Assembly (NCBI GenBank): GCA_014653605.1
Contig: JACWEG010000004.1
Span: 1-64,000 of the forward strand
DNA length: 64,000 bases
Origin: Pelagibacterales bacterium SAG-MED37
GTDB lineage: Bacteria > Pseudomonadota > Alphaproteobacteria > Pelagibacterales > Pelagibacteraceae
Direction: 5' to 3'
Position numbers and translations under genes: made by a program
Part shown: positions 18,098-29,142 of the stretch, piece by piece
Numbering within the stretch: position 1 is the first letter of the stretch
How the letters are laid out: each line of letters begins with the position of its first letter
Notes under the pieces: model-generated
Told to the model about the DNA's origin: nothing
Seen by the model: the letters and a program-made list of their open reading frames with translations, nothing else
Databases searched by the model: none

Positions 18098-19089
18098 TAA
18101 ATTTTTTCATCAACAAATTCATCTTGTTTTATTTTATATTCAAACTCTCTTAAACGTTTATAAACACTTGCGAGTTCTATTATTGTAGGCCAAGCTTTTA
18201 ATATATATTGCATTGAGCCCTCTACTCTTCCAAAAGCTCTTATAATTTGTTGCATTACACCAAGTGTAACTGCTCCTGCTACAATTGCTGGAGCTAAAAA
18301 AACATATGCTGATAATACATTAGCTTGTAAGTAAGCTATTCTACCAATATTAAAGTATAAATATCTTAAATAACTTAAATAATGAATGCTTCTAACATCT
18401 TCAAACAATTCATCTATAGATTTTGGTCTTATAGTTCCATCATCTTCTGCAATAACTAAGATTTTTCTGTAAGCTGCTTCTTTTTTTTGTAAATCATATT
18501 CAACTCCTACCAATCTCAATATTAGACCTAAAAGTACAAGAAAAATCGTTCCTCCAATTGACCAAATAAGAGCACCAACAATTAGACCATAATCCCAATC
18601 TCCAAAAAAGAAAATTGGAATACCAATACTTAGTCCGAACAAAATTGGCATAAATTCAATTAAGATCATTAAAGCTTCAATCAAACTTGTTCCAAGAGAC
18701 TCCATTATCCTTGAAAATTTAATTGTATCCTCTTGAACTCTTTGAGCTGCACCTTCAATCTTGCGAGCTTTATCGTAAACAGAATGGTACCATTCAACCA
18801 TTGCAGCTCTCCATCTAAATAAATAGTGTGAAGTAAAGAAACTTACTAGTACTGCAACACCAACGTACATAGCAGCTAAGATAATAAATGATAATAAGCT
18901 TGCCCAATATTCTTCAATAGTTATAGCATTAGGAGCACCTAACGCTTTTTGGATCATGTCATAAAATTCACCAAACCACTCATTTATTTTAACATCAATC
19001 TTAACTTGTATCCAAAGCGATGAAAGTATTATAGCAGAACCTAGCCATGACCATAAGTACCAATTTTTTTCAGTAAAAAATCTAAACAT
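18097..19089 (-). CDS. SbmA/BacA-like peptide transporter
   Basis: INEWFGEFYDMIQKAL; YHSVYDKARKIEGAAQRVQEDTIKFSRIMESLG. Confidence 0.88.
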   Translation of the reverse strand: MFRFFTEKNWYLWSWLGSAIILSSLWIQVKIDVKINEWFGEFYDMIQKALGAPNAITIEEYWASLLSFIILAAMYVGVAVLVSFFTSHYLFRWRAAMVEWYHSVYDKARKIEGAAQRVQEDTIKFSRIMESLGTSLIEALMILIEFMPILFGLSIGIPIFFFGDWDYGLIVGALIWSIGGTIFLVLLGLILRLVGVEYDLQKKEAAYRKILVIAEDDGTIRPKSIDELFEDVRSIHYLSYLRYLYFNIGRIAYLQANVLSAYVFLAPAIVAGAVTLGVMQQIIRAFGRVEGSMQYILKAWPTIIELASVYKRLREFEYKIKQDEFVDEKI

Positions 19090-19093
19090 ATAA

Positions 19094-19375
19094 TTATTTT
19101 AAGAAATTATCTGCATACGATTTTTTTACAGTTTTTCTTTTTTTGGGTTCAATTATTTCAAAATCAATTTTTTTTTTCTTAGCATAATTAATTGCTAATT
19201 CTTTTGTGGAAAATTCCAATTTAAGTTCTGTATAAGTATCGTTTGAACTTTCCCACCCCATTAATGGATTTATTGTAGGGTCATTAGTTTCAAATTCAAT
19301 AATCCATTTATCAGTTTTACCAAAACCAGACTGCATAGCACTTTTGTTCGGAATGTAGATTTTTGCTTTTTTCAT
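19094..19375 (-). CDS. ETC complex I NDUFS4-like subunit
   Basis: AKIYIPNKSAMQSGFGKTDKWIIEFE..DPLMGWESSNDT pattern; track extension to 19423 runs into tRNA-Pro. Confidence 0.88.
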   Translation of the reverse strand: MKKAKIYIPNKSAMQSGFGKTDKWIIEFETNDPTINPLMGWESSNDTYTELKLEFSTKELAINYAKKKKIDFEIIEPKKRKTVKKSYADNFLK

Positions 19376-19379
19376 AAAA

Positions 19380-19456
<77 letters not shown>

Positions 19457-19521
19457 AATGAGATCGTTATATCGATTTTACTTATGTTTTCAATAGAAAG
19501 AAAATTCAAATACATGTAATA

Positions 19522-20316
19522 TTGCCACCTGTTATGTTTATTTTAAAAAGATACTTCAAATTTTATAAAAATAATGGCTTACTTAAATCATTAGTAAAGA
19601 TTATATCAACTCCTTTCAGATTAGTGAATAAGATGAATTATCAAAAAAATAAAAAAGATATTTTTAATGAAAATAGCACAAAAAAAAGATTTGATTTGAT
19701 ATATGAAAAAAATTTTTGGTCTTCAAAAGAAAGTGTTTCAGGTTTAGGATCTCAGTTAGATAATACAATAAATATTAAAGATGGAATAAGGGATATAATT
19801 AAAAAATACGATATAAAGAATATTTTAGATGCACCGTGTGGTGATTTCAATTGGATTAAAGATGTTTTGTCTAAAGATTTAACATACACAGGTGTTGATA
19901 TTGTTGAAAAATTAATCCAAAAAAATAAAGATTTATATAGTCATAAAAATATAGATTTTTTAACATTAGACATCACAAAAGATAAACTTCCAGACTCTGA
20001 TTTAATGATTTGTAGAGATTGCTTAATACACCTATCCTTCGAGAGTATAAATTCTTTTTTTAAAAACTTTTTAAAAAGTGATATTAAATATATTTTAATG
20101 ACTAGCTATAAATTAAAGGATGAAAAAAAAAATATTATCAATTTAGATATACCAGATGGCGAATATAGAGAGATAGATTTATCTCAAGCCCCCTTTTTAT
20201 TGAGTGAACCTTATCAGAAAATTTTAGATAAAGATGAATTAAATAAACAAAGTGGTTTTTATTGTTATTTAAATTTGTACTCTAAAGAACAAATTAACAA
20301 TTTGGTTTTTAGATAA
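19522..20316 (+). CDS. Class I SAM-dependent methyltransferase
   Basis: ILDAPCGDFNWIKDVLSKDLTYTGVDIVEKLI; LMICRDCLIHLSFE. Confidence 0.85.
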   Translation: MPPVMFILKRYFKFYKNNGLLKSLVKIISTPFRLVNKMNYQKNKKDIFNENSTKKRFDLIYEKNFWSSKESVSGLGSQLDNTINIKDGIRDIIKKYDIKNILDAPCGDFNWIKDVLSKDLTYTGVDIVEKLIQKNKDLYSHKNIDFLTLDITKDKLPDSDLMICRDCLIHLSFESINSFFKNFLKSDIKYILMTSYKLKDEKKNIINLDIPDGEYREIDLSQAPFLLSEPYQKILDKDELNKQSGFYCYLNLYSKEQINNLVFR

Positions 20317-20318
20317 GA

Positions 20319-21065
20319 TTATATAAACAATTTTTTATATTTTTTTATAAACTTTATTCGGTCTCTTCTTCTTATCCCAGCTAAATGTATTATTATTGGA
20401 TCAAAATAATAATTAGAAATTTCGTTATTTAAAGGACTATTAAAATTTCTATTAGGCATGCTATTCCATAATCCTGATAAAAAATAAAACTTATTTAAAG
20501 TTTTTTTTGCAGGATTGTTATCTGATAATTTTGAAATCTCAGCTTTGTAACCTAATTCATCCATGAATGCAGCATTGTCAGGCCAATAATGGTTTAAATA
20601 TTTCTTTTTATTCCAAACATTTCTGAAAAATTCTAAGGACCATTTTGTATTTCTCACTAATATTACACCAACATTAGGTCCCCATGTTAAATAATCAATA
20701 TTTGATATCTTTGTTTTGTGTTTAGATTTAAAAAACTGGTTATGAACGAATATGTGTTTTTTTTTATCAATATGATTTAATATATTTTCATACCGGCAGA
20801 TAAAAGTATCTGCATCTAACCATAAATAAAATTCATGGGTTCCTTTTTCCAGATTCTCAATAAACATTTTAATTTTTAGCCAATAAAAATGTCGTTCAAA
20901 AGAACTTCTTTTGTCTATCTCATAATCAAAATTAAAATAATCAGCATATTTAATTATTGTTTTTTCAGACTCTTTTCCAATATCTTTATATCTATAATTA
21001 TAACCAGAGAGAATCTTCAACCTACTATTGTTTGATTTCTCTTTATTTTTATTAAAAAAAAACAT
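20319..21065 (-). CDS. GT34/GMA12-like glycosyltransferase
   Basis: HFYWLKIKMFIENL..HEFYLWLDADTFI; WGPNVGVILVRNTKWS; WPDNAAFMDEL. Confidence 0.72.
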   Translation of the reverse strand: MFFFNKNKEKSNNSRLKILSGYNYRYKDIGKESEKTIIKYADYFNFDYEIDKRSSFERHFYWLKIKMFIENLEKGTHEFYLWLDADTFICRYENILNHIDKKKHIFVHNQFFKSKHKTKISNIDYLTWGPNVGVILVRNTKWSLEFFRNVWNKKKYLNHYWPDNAAFMDELGYKAEISKLSDNNPAKKTLNKFYFLSGLWNSMPNRNFNSPLNNEISNYYFDPIIIHLAGIRRRDRIKFIKKYKKLFI

Positions 21066-21220
21066 TATTTATATTGTTAAGATAAACAGTAGTTTTTATA
21101 ATATACAAGGTTAAATAAATGTAAATCATAATTGATATTTTAGAAGATTAGCTCTTTGTTAAACTAAATTTTGTTTATATTTAGATATTAAGTCTCAATA
21201 CAATTATGGTATAAGAAATA

Positions 21221-21682
21221 ATGATTATAGAATGTATTAACTGTAGCAAAATATTTGATGTAAATTCTGATCTTATACCTAGCACAGGAAGAACAATTCA
21301 ATGTGGATCATGTAATCATGTTTGGTTCTTCAATCCCAATAAGGTAAATTTAAAACTTAAAGAAGAAATACAGCCAAGAGTTTCTATACCTATTAAAAAT
21401 CAAAAAATAGAAGATATTAAACCAAAAAAGAAAACTGACAATTTAAATAAAACTGAAAAAAAGAAATTTGAAGTTACAAAATATCGAGCTAAATCGAGCT
21501 TAAGTATAACAAAATTTTTATCCTATATTTTAGTATCAATAATAACTTTTGTTGCCTTAATAATCTTAATAGATACCTTTAAGTCTGTTTTATATGTTGT
21601 TTTTCCAGGTCTAGAATTAATAATATTTAGTCTTTTTGAAACCTTGAAAGATATCCAATTATTTATTAAAGACTTAATTTAA
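21221..21682 (+). CDS. MJ0042-type zinc-ribbon plus TM protein
   Basis: IIECINCSKIFDVNSDLIPSTGRTIQCGSCNHVWFF. Confidence 0.85.
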   Translation: MIIECINCSKIFDVNSDLIPSTGRTIQCGSCNHVWFFNPNKVNLKLKEEIQPRVSIPIKNQKIEDIKPKKKTDNLNKTEKKKFEVTKYRAKSSLSITKFLSYILVSIITFVALIILIDTFKSVLYVVFPGLELIIFSLFETLKDIQLFIKDLI

Positions 21683-21683
21683 T

Positions 21684-22856
21684 ATGATCAATTATTTATC
21701 CAAACCATTTAAATGGTTTTTTAAGTTAGAAGCAGCCAGCGGGTTAGTTCTGCTTTTTGCTGCAATTATAGCATTAATTATTAGTAACTCTAATTTATCA
21801 GAATTATATTTTTCAACTTTAAATAAATATTTATTTATAGGAATTAACAATTTTGGATTAAAATTATCTGTTATCCATTGGATTAACGATGCCTTAATGG
21901 CAATATTCTTTTTTTTTGTAACTTTAGAAATTAAAAGAGAATTTTTACAAGGTGAACTTTCAAATATAAAACAAGCCTTACTACCAATAATTGCTGCTGT
22001 AGGTGGAATGTTAGTTCCAGCTTTATTCTATGTTTTTATAAATCTAGGGGATAGTGAAACTTTAAATGGATGGGCTATACCCTCTGCTACTGATATTGCA
22101 TTCTCATTAGGTGTCTTGTCATTATTAGGAAAACGAGTTCCATTATCATTAAAAGTTTTTTTAACAGCATTAGCAATTATTGATGATCTTGGAGCAATTT
22201 TGATCATTGCTATTTTTTACTCAGGAGATTTAAGTATCAAATATTTAAGTTTGATGTTGTTAGCTTTCATAATTTTGTTAATTATAAATAAGTTTAATAT
22301 TAAAAAGTTTTTACCTTATTTAATTGTAGGTATTTTTCTTTGGGATTTTACTCATAATTCAGGAATTCATGCAACGATTGCTGGTGTTTTATTAGCAATG
22401 ACAATTCCACATAGAAAAAAAGAAAAAGATTTTTCATTATTAATAAAAGTTGAACATGCAATCAGCCCTTATGTTGCTTTTGGTATTATGCCATTGTTTG
22501 CTTTTGCAAATGCAGGTGTATCTCTGGAAGGTTTAACTTTTGGATCTTTGTTAAATAAAGTGCCATTAGGAATTGTACTAGGATTATTTGTAGGTAAACA
22601 ATTAGGTGTTTTCTTGTTCTCTTACGTTTCTATAAAAACCAAAATTGCTCAAATGCCAAATAATTCTAACTGGTTTAACTTTTATGGTGTAGGTGTATTG
22701 ACTGGAATAGGATTTACGATGAGTCTATTTGTTGGAAACTTAGCATTTGCTGAAAATATTCAATATATGGATGGTGTAAAAATTGGTGTATTGACTGGGT
22801 CATTATTATCCACTTTATTTGGATATTTTTTAATATTACTTACACCTAACAAATAA
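21684..22856 (+). CDS. nhaA: Na+/H+ antiporter NhaA
   Basis: EIKREFLQGELS, ATDIAFSLGVLSLLGKRVP, LAIIDDLGAI. Confidence 0.97.
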   Translation: MINYLSKPFKWFFKLEAASGLVLLFAAIIALIISNSNLSELYFSTLNKYLFIGINNFGLKLSVIHWINDALMAIFFFFVTLEIKREFLQGELSNIKQALLPIIAAVGGMLVPALFYVFINLGDSETLNGWAIPSATDIAFSLGVLSLLGKRVPLSLKVFLTALAIIDDLGAILIIAIFYSGDLSIKYLSLMLLAFIILLIINKFNIKKFLPYLIVGIFLWDFTHNSGIHATIAGVLLAMTIPHRKKEKDFSLLIKVEHAISPYVAFGIMPLFAFANAGVSLEGLTFGSLLNKVPLGIVLGLFVGKQLGVFLFSYVSIKTKIAQMPNNSNWFNFYGVGVLTGIGFTMSLFVGNLAFAENIQYMDGVKIGVLTGSLLSTLFGYFLILLTPNK

Positions 22857-22865
22857 ATTTAAGAG

Positions 22866-23411
22866 ATGAGAAAGTTAATTTTTATTGGGATAACAATTAT
22901 TATGTTTTTTTTTAAAAGTAATGTTAATGCAAATTATGACAAGATTTTTTTTGATTTTAAAATTGAAAGTATCACAGGTGAAACTATAGATTTTAATGAG
23001 TATAAAAATAAAGTTATTTTAATTGTAAATACCGCAAGCTATTGTGGATTTACTAAACAATATACTGATTTACAAGAATTGTGGGATAAATATAGATCAA
23101 GAGGTTTGATTGTATTAGGAGTTCCATCAAATTCTTTTAATCAAGAAAAAAACAAAAATTCTGAAGTCAAAGAATTTTGCAAAGTAAATTTTAATATAAA
23201 TTTCCCTTTATCTGCTATTACTGAAGTAAAAGGTGATAATGCTCATGATTTGTTTAAATGGGCTAAAAATAATCACGGTAAATCAGCTATTCCTAAATGG
23301 AATTTCCATAAAATCTTAATAAACAAAGAAGGTAAAGTTGAAGATACATTTACGTCCTTTACAAACCCAATGTCAAAGAAATTAGTAAATAAAATAGAAA
23401 ATATTCTATAA
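22866..23411 (+). CDS. Glutathione peroxidase family (Cys type), signal-anchored
   Basis: ILIVNTASYCGFTKQYTDLQELW; KWNFHKILINKEG. Confidence 0.94.
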   Translation: MRKLIFIGITIIMFFFKSNVNANYDKIFFDFKIESITGETIDFNEYKNKVILIVNTASYCGFTKQYTDLQELWDKYRSRGLIVLGVPSNSFNQEKNKNSEVKEFCKVNFNINFPLSAITEVKGDNAHDLFKWAKNNHGKSAIPKWNFHKILINKEGKVEDTFTSFTNPMSKKLVNKIENIL

Positions 23412-24176
23412 TTCTATAGTAAGTCCATCATGTGCTGGTATCACATTATTAGGAAGAACTTTTTTAAGTTCAATATAATCCAAAACAGGTGAAAGATTTG
23501 TTAGAATAGCTTTTTTTGGTTTGAATTTCTTAATCATATCTAAAGATGTTTCAAGATTGAAATGTGATGGATGGTAATTATACCATAAACAATCAATAAT
23601 TAGATATTTTAAATTTTTAAAATATTTAAAATCTTTATTATAAATTCTACTCACATCACTTATATAAGCCAGTTTTTTATCAATAATAAAACAATTTGAT
23701 TTTACTTTACCATGAGCAACTTCAATAGATCTAATTTTGACTTTTTTTCTTTCGTTTATTAAAGAGAAATAATTTTTAAGCTTATTTATCTTGAGTGTAG
23801 CTGGATATTCTTTTGAATAGCTTTTGAAAATATAAGAAAAAGTTTTTTTTAAATATTTTGCAGTAAATTTATCAGCAAATACATCTATTTGTTTTTTACT
23901 GTTTATATAAAAAGATCTCAAATCATTAATCCCATGTGTTTGATCTCCATGCATATGTGAGTATAAAACTTTATTAATCTTTTTAACTTTATGGCGTAAC
24001 AATTGTTGTCTTAGATCTGGAGAAGTATCAAATAAAATATTTTCTTTAGAAGTTTTGAGTAAAGCAGAACATCTAGTTCTATAATTTTTTTTATTATTTG
24101 GATCACAATTGCCAAAGAAGCCATCCGGTCTTGGTACACCCATTGAACTACCGCATCCTAAGATTATAAACTTCAT
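23406..24176 (-). CDS. MBL-fold hydrolase (PhnP/YcbX-like)
   Basis: LGCGSSMGVPRPDG..; LYSHMHGDQTHGINDLR. Confidence 0.88.
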   Translation of the reverse strand: MKFIILGCGSSMGVPRPDGFFGNCDPNNKKNYRTRCSALLKTSKENILFDTSPDLRQQLLRHKVKKINKVLYSHMHGDQTHGINDLRSFYINSKKQIDVFADKFTAKYLKKTFSYIFKSYSKEYPATLKINKLKNYFSLINERKKVKIRSIEVAHGKVKSNCFIIDKKLAYISDVSRIYNKDFKYFKNLKYLIIDCLWYNYHPSHFNLETSLDMIKKFKPKKAILTNLSPVLDYIELKKVLPNNVIPAHDGLTIEL

Positions 24177-24184
24177 AAAATCAA

Positions 24185-24943
24185 TTAGCTAAATAGCTTA
24201 TTAAAATTATTAGTTGTTATTTCTACAAGTTGAGATTTAGTTATTTCTTTTAATTCTGCTAATTTTTGAGCAGTATAATCTATAAAAGAAGGCTCATTTT
24301 TTTTTCCTCTATTTGGAACTGGGGCTAAGAATGGGCTGTCTGTTTCTATTAAAATTTTTTCTAATGGCAGAAATTTAAACGTTTCTTGTAATTCTAATGA
24401 ATTTTTAAATGTTATAATTCCACTCGCTGAAAAAAAAGCATTTAAATCAAGTAATTTTTCTGCAAACTTTTTTGAACCTGTAAAACAATGCATTAGGATT
24501 TTAAGATCTTTATCTTTATAATCATTTAAAATCCTGAAAGTTTCCTCTTCTGCACTTCTCGAATGAATAATTATAGGTGCATTAGTCTCAATTGAAGCTT
24601 TGATATGTTCGTTGAAACTTTTAATTTGTTTATCTTTATCGCTATTATTGTAATAAAAATCTAATCCTGTCTCACCTATCCCAATAATTTTAGGATTTTC
24701 ATTAAAATTTTTTACAATATTATCTGAACTAATAATTTCATCATTAGTTTCATGGGGGTGTACACCTATTGTACCGTAAATCATTTCGTCTTTGTCTATA
24801 ATATTTTTGATTCTAGAAAAACTTTCAAAAGAAGTAGAAATAGTTAGTAATTTTTTGATACCAACATCCTTGGATCGTTTAATAACATTGGGTAAATCGC
24901 TTAAAAGCGGTTCATGATCTAAATGACAATGTGAATCAATCAT
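24185..24943 (-). CDS. tatD: TatD-family DNase
   Basis: MIDSHCHLDHEPL; GTIGVHPHE; GIGETGLDFYY; LIETDSPFLAP. Confidence 0.95.
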   Translation of the reverse strand: MIDSHCHLDHEPLLSDLPNVIKRSKDVGIKKLLTISTSFESFSRIKNIIDKDEMIYGTIGVHPHETNDEIISSDNIVKNFNENPKIIGIGETGLDFYYNNSDKDKQIKSFNEHIKASIETNAPIIIHSRSAEEETFRILNDYKDKDLKILMHCFTGSKKFAEKLLDLNAFFSASGIITFKNSLELQETFKFLPLEKILIETDSPFLAPVPNRGKKNEPSFIDYTAQKLAELKEITKSQLVEITTNNFNKLFS

Positions 24944-26477
24944 CTTTTTTTTCTATTTTTTTGAAAAGAATATCTATTTTATTAATTTTATCAACTTTTG
25001 ATAAAAAGTTATTATTTTCTATAGACGATAAATTAATGTCAGCTTCATTTATGCCAAAAATTTTAAGTGCTTTAATAGAGCTTTGTGGAATAATTGGATA
25101 CAGTAAAAAACTAACTTTTCTAACAATTTCTAATGTTGTAAAAACAATGGTATTTAATCTAAATAAATCTTCTTTTTTATTCCATGGTTCTTGATCATTA
25201 AAATATTTATTGGCTTCAAATAATGAATTAACGATAAAGTTTATATAGAAATTGATATCTTGATTGTCAATTTTTTCTCTAATTAACTCAATATTATCTT
25301 TATAATTATTTAGTATCTTGTGATCATCTTCATTAAATTCAATTTTTTTTGGAATTTTACTGTCACAATTTTTAATTGCAAAGGCGGTTACTCTTTGACA
25401 CAGATTACCAAAATTATTAGCCAAGTCACTGTTAATACAATCTTCTAAACGTTCTTGAGAAATATTTCCATCATTACCAAATGAAACTTCTTTTATAAGA
25501 TAATATCTTAATGAATCTAAACCATATTCATTAATAATTTCTATGGGATCAAGAATATTACCTTTCGATTTAGACATCTTTTCATCTCCAGAAAGTATCC
25601 AACCATGACCATAAACTTTTTTAGGAAGATCTATTTTAGCTGCAAGAAGAAATGCAGGCCAATATACTGCATGAAATCTTAAAATATCTTTTCCTATTAA
25701 ATGAATAGAGGCCGGCCAGAAACTTTTAAATAATTTTTCCTTAGTATTTGGATAGTTTAAAGCACTAATATAATTTGTTAAAGCGTCTAACCAGACATAA
25801 ATAACATGATTTTCATTACCAGGAACTTTAATACCCCAAGAAAAACTTTTTCTACTAATTGATAAATCCTTTAAACCACTTTTTACAAAGCTGACTACTT
25901 CATTTTTTCTTGCTTCAGGTGAAATGAAACCTGGGTTTTTTTCATAGAATTCTAGTAATGGTTTTTCCCATTTAGATAATCTAAAAAAATATGACTCTTC
26001 ATCCACCCATTCTACAGTCGATTTAGATGAAGTTGCGACTTTCGAACCATTAATTTCTTCGATTTCATCCTCACTATAAAACGCTTCATCTGAAACTGAA
26101 TACCAACCAGAATATTTAGATAGATAAATATCATCATTTTTTTCTAATTCTTTCCATAAGTGTTGAACTGAAGTTTTATGGCGGGTTTCTGTGGTTCTAA
26201 TAAAATCTGTATTAGTTAGATTTAGTATTTCAGAAAGATTTCTAAAAGTTTTACTAATTTCATCACAAAATTGTAATGGTTTTAATCCTTTTTTTTCAGC
26301 TGATCTTTGAATTTTTAAACCATGTTCATCAGTACCGGTTAAAAAATGAACTTTAAAACCGTCTATTTTTTTAAATCTAGCAAAAAAATCTGCAATTATA
26401 CTTGAGTAAGCATGTCCCATATGAGGTTTTGCAGATGGATAATAAATTGGGGTAGTAATATAAAAATTTTTATCCAT
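24936..26477 (-). CDS. metG: Methionyl-tRNA synthetase
   Basis: YYPSAKPHMGHAYSS; KMSKSKGNILDP. Confidence 0.97.
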   Translation of the reverse strand: MDKNFYITTPIYYPSAKPHMGHAYSSIIADFFARFKKIDGFKVHFLTGTDEHGLKIQRSAEKKGLKPLQFCDEISKTFRNLSEILNLTNTDFIRTTETRHKTSVQHLWKELEKNDDIYLSKYSGWYSVSDEAFYSEDEIEEINGSKVATSSKSTVEWVDEESYFFRLSKWEKPLLEFYEKNPGFISPEARKNEVVSFVKSGLKDLSISRKSFSWGIKVPGNENHVIYVWLDALTNYISALNYPNTKEKLFKSFWPASIHLIGKDILRFHAVYWPAFLLAAKIDLPKKVYGHGWILSGDEKMSKSKGNILDPIEIINEYGLDSLRYYLIKEVSFGNDGNISQERLEDCINSDLANNFGNLCQRVTAFAIKNCDSKIPKKIEFNEDDHKILNNYKDNIELIREKIDNQDINFYINFIVNSLFEANKYFNDQEPWNKKEDLFRLNTIVFTTLEIVRKVSFLLYPIIPQSSIKALKIFGINEADINLSSIENNNFLSKVDKINKIDILFKKIEKKDD

Positions 26478-27390
26478 TTAATAATTTTGTGTCAATTTCT
26501 AAAAATAAAGATTCTTCATTTAGGTTAAACTTTTTCACATTATTAATCTTTTTTAAAAAATAACTAAAAATTTCAAAGTAAGTGATGGAAACTTTTTTAA
26601 GCAAAAATAATTCTAAATAATCATATAAAATCATCCTTATTTTATTATCATTTTTATAATAAGATCCATTAATAATTAATGATAAAAACTCTTTTAGATT
26701 AACATCTTTTAAGTCTATCTCCTTTTCTTTAGAAAATTCTAATACATCATAAATTTTACCAGGTGTGTGGTAATAATTTAATATATCAGAATTAATTAAG
26801 TTTTTAATTTCATCACCAAATAATAACTTATTCACGAAAATAACCTTTTCGTTAGTTAGTGATATCTTAAAATTTAAACACCTAGATAAAAGAGTAGATA
26901 GAATTTTTTTATTATTATTTATCAAAATAAAATAAGTATTTTCGTTAGGTTCTTCTAAAATTTTAAGTAAAGCATTAATAGAATTTACATTCAAAAATTC
27001 AATATTATCAATTAATATAAACCTTGGTTTTGAATTGAATGAGGATTTATTTAGATTATTGATTAAGCTTCTAATCTGATTAATTTCAATACTTTTTTTT
27101 TCAGAGCTTACGTCTATTAGATTAAAATTTGGATTTGAGTTATTTTGAATTAATTTAAAAGAACGATTGTCTGTATTTATTTGAAGATCATTAGTGTTGT
27201 AAGGATTTTCTTCATTGCTAGATAAAACATAATTTATTAAATGATAAGCAAGTGTACACTTACCAATACCTTTTTCTCCTGAAAGCAAAATTTTATTTGG
27301 TAATTTTGAATTATTATATAGATTTATTAATTCGTTAAGTTCTTCATCTAAACCATAGAGTTTTGTTTGTGATTTAGAACAAAGGTTCAT
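26470..27390 (-). CDS. holB: DNA polymerase III delta' subunit
   Basis: KILLSGEKGIGKCTLAYHLINY; ALLKILEEPNENTYFILI; between metG and tmk. Confidence 0.88.
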   Translation of the reverse strand: MNLCSKSQTKLYGLDEELNELINLYNNSKLPNKILLSGEKGIGKCTLAYHLINYVLSSNEENPYNTNDLQINTDNRSFKLIQNNSNPNFNLIDVSSEKKSIEINQIRSLINNLNKSSFNSKPRFILIDNIEFLNVNSINALLKILEEPNENTYFILINNNKKILSTLLSRCLNFKISLTNEKVIFVNKLLFGDEIKNLINSDILNYYHTPGKIYDVLEFSKEKEIDLKDVNLKEFLSLIINGSYYKNDNKIRMILYDYLELFLLKKVSITYFEIFSYFLKKINNVKKFNLNEESLFLEIDTKLLNG

Positions 27391-28001
27391 CTTATTAGCT
27401 TTTCTATTTTGTTAATTATATTCTTTTTATTTTTCTCGATTGATAAGTTTGAGTCTATAATTTGATAATTTTTTTTATTTTTACTTAATTTGAGGTATCC
27501 TTTTTGAACCCTTCTATAAAAATCTTTATTAAATTTATCATATCTGTTTAATTTGACTCTCTTTCCCAATCTTTTAATCATATTTTTCTCATTTACAATA
27601 TTTAAAAAAGTAAAATTTACTTTAAAATTATTTAGAATATGGTCATTAATCTTTTTTATTATATCTAGGTTTATACCCATACCATAATGTTGATACGCTA
27701 AAGTTGAGTCTGTAAATCTATCTAATAAAATTATCTTTTTTTTATAAAATTTTCTTAAGTAACTTATGTTTTCACTTCTAGCTGCTAGATAAAGTAATAA
27801 ATCAGTGTTTTTTTGAAAATTTGACTTGTTATTTAAAATTAACTTTCTTATTTTTTCTGAGTTCTTACTACCTCCCGGTTCCCTTATCGAAACGTGACTG
27901 ATTTTCTTTTTTTTTAGATAGTTAGACACATGTTTGATGTGAAAAGTTTTACCACTACCTTCAATACCTTCAAAAACTATTACAATTTTTTTAGACATCA
28001 C
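27387..28001 (-). CDS. tmk: Thymidylate kinase
   Basis: IVFEGIEGSGKTFHIK; DRFTDSTLAYQHYG. Confidence 0.95.
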   Translation of the reverse strand: MMSKKIVIVFEGIEGSGKTFHIKHVSNYLKKKKISHVSIREPGGSKNSEKIRKLILNNKSNFQKNTDLLLYLAARSENISYLRKFYKKKIILLDRFTDSTLAYQHYGMGINLDIIKKINDHILNNFKVNFTFLNIVNEKNMIKRLGKRVKLNRYDKFNKDFYRRVQKGYLKLSKNKKNYQIIDSNLSIEKNKKNIINKIEKLIR

Positions 28002-29142
28002 CCCAAATTAAATAATTTAATGACTTCATTAGTCTTGAAAAGATATTTACTTTTTTAACATCTTCTAAAGCTAGAAGGTCGTATTCACCTACTAAATCTT
28101 GATCATAAACTATTTTCAATTTAGCCAAAATCTGATCTTTTTTAATTGGAGCTTCTATAGGGCCATCATAAATTAATTTAATTTTAAGTAATTTTTTTTG
28201 ACCTTTTTTAATTATTTTGTATATATCATCTTTAGAATAGACGCTGACTTTATTTTTTTTTCCAAGCCAAACATCAACATCGTTAAATGATTCATTGGAT
28301 TTTGCTATTTCAACTAAATCAAAATTTGTAAGTCCATAAGTTAATAGTTTTGCACTTTCCTTTGATCTCAATGTCTTTGTTTCAAATCCACTACCAACAG
28401 CTATTAATCTTCTACCTTTTCTTTCTAAGGATGATGCTAATGAATATCTTTCTACAGCTAGGTAACCTGTTTTTACACCATCAACTCCCATATTTTTATA
28501 TAAAAGAGGATTTCTATTACCTTGTGTAATAGGATCGCCCCCTGTCCTATCCCAAGTAAATTCTTTTTCTTTAAACCATTTATAAAATTCAGGATGATTT
28601 TTTATTAAATAATTAGACATAATCATAATATCTCTAACAGTAGAATAATTATCAGGATCATTAATTCCTGAAGAGTTAGCAAAATTAGTATTTTCCATTC
28701 CTATTTCTCTTGCTTTAGAAGTCATCATAATGGCAAATTCTTCCTCTGTACCAGCTATTCCCTCTGCCAAAGCAATACATGAGTCATTACCTGAAGCAAC
28801 TATTATACCTTTAAGTAAATTTTCAACCGAAACCTCATCTCCAACCATTACAAACATAGAAGAGTAACCAGCAGTAGATAATCTCCAAGCTTTTTCTGAA
28901 ATTAAAAATTTTTCATCTAAACTCAAATCACCAGATTTAATCAAATCAAAAGCAATAATACTTGTCATGATTTTTGTCATTGAAGCAGGATAAATCGATC
29001 TATCTGGCTCTTTTTCATAAAGAATTTCACCTGATAAGTAGTCTTGTAGAATTGCTGTTCTAGCTTTTATATCAACATTTGCAAAAGCGTGATTAAAAAA
29101 AAATAAAATTGAAAATAAGAAAAGTATGAAATTTTTATACAT
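27991..29142 (-). CDS. dacA: D-alanyl-D-alanine carboxypeptidase (PBP5/6-like)
   Basis: SIYPASMTKIMTS, ASGNDSCIALAE, GVDGVKTGYLA. Confidence 0.95.
   Translation of the reverse strand: MYKNFILFLFSILFFFNHAFANVDIKARTAILQDYLSGEILYEKEPDRSIYPASMTKIMTSIIAFDLIKSGDLSLDEKFLISEKAWRLSTAGYSSMFVMVGDEVSVENLLKGIIVASGNDSCIALAEGIAGTEEEFAIMMTSKAREIGMENTNFANSSGINDPDNYSTVRDIMIMSNYLIKNHPEFYKWFKEKEFTWDRTGGDPITQGNRNPLLYKNMGVDGVKTGYLAVERYSLASSLERKGRRLIAVGSGFETKTLRSKESAKLLTYGLTNFDLVEIAKSNESFNDVDVWLGKKNKVSVYSKDDIYKIIKKGQKKLLKIKLIYDGPIEAPIKKDQILAKLKIVYDQDLVGEYDLLALEDVKKVNIFSRLMKSLNYLIWGDV

Noticed and set aside
22866-23411. Glutathione peroxidase considered as a selenoprotein
   Set aside because: Active-site codon is TGT (Cys, NTASYCGF); no in-frame TGA.
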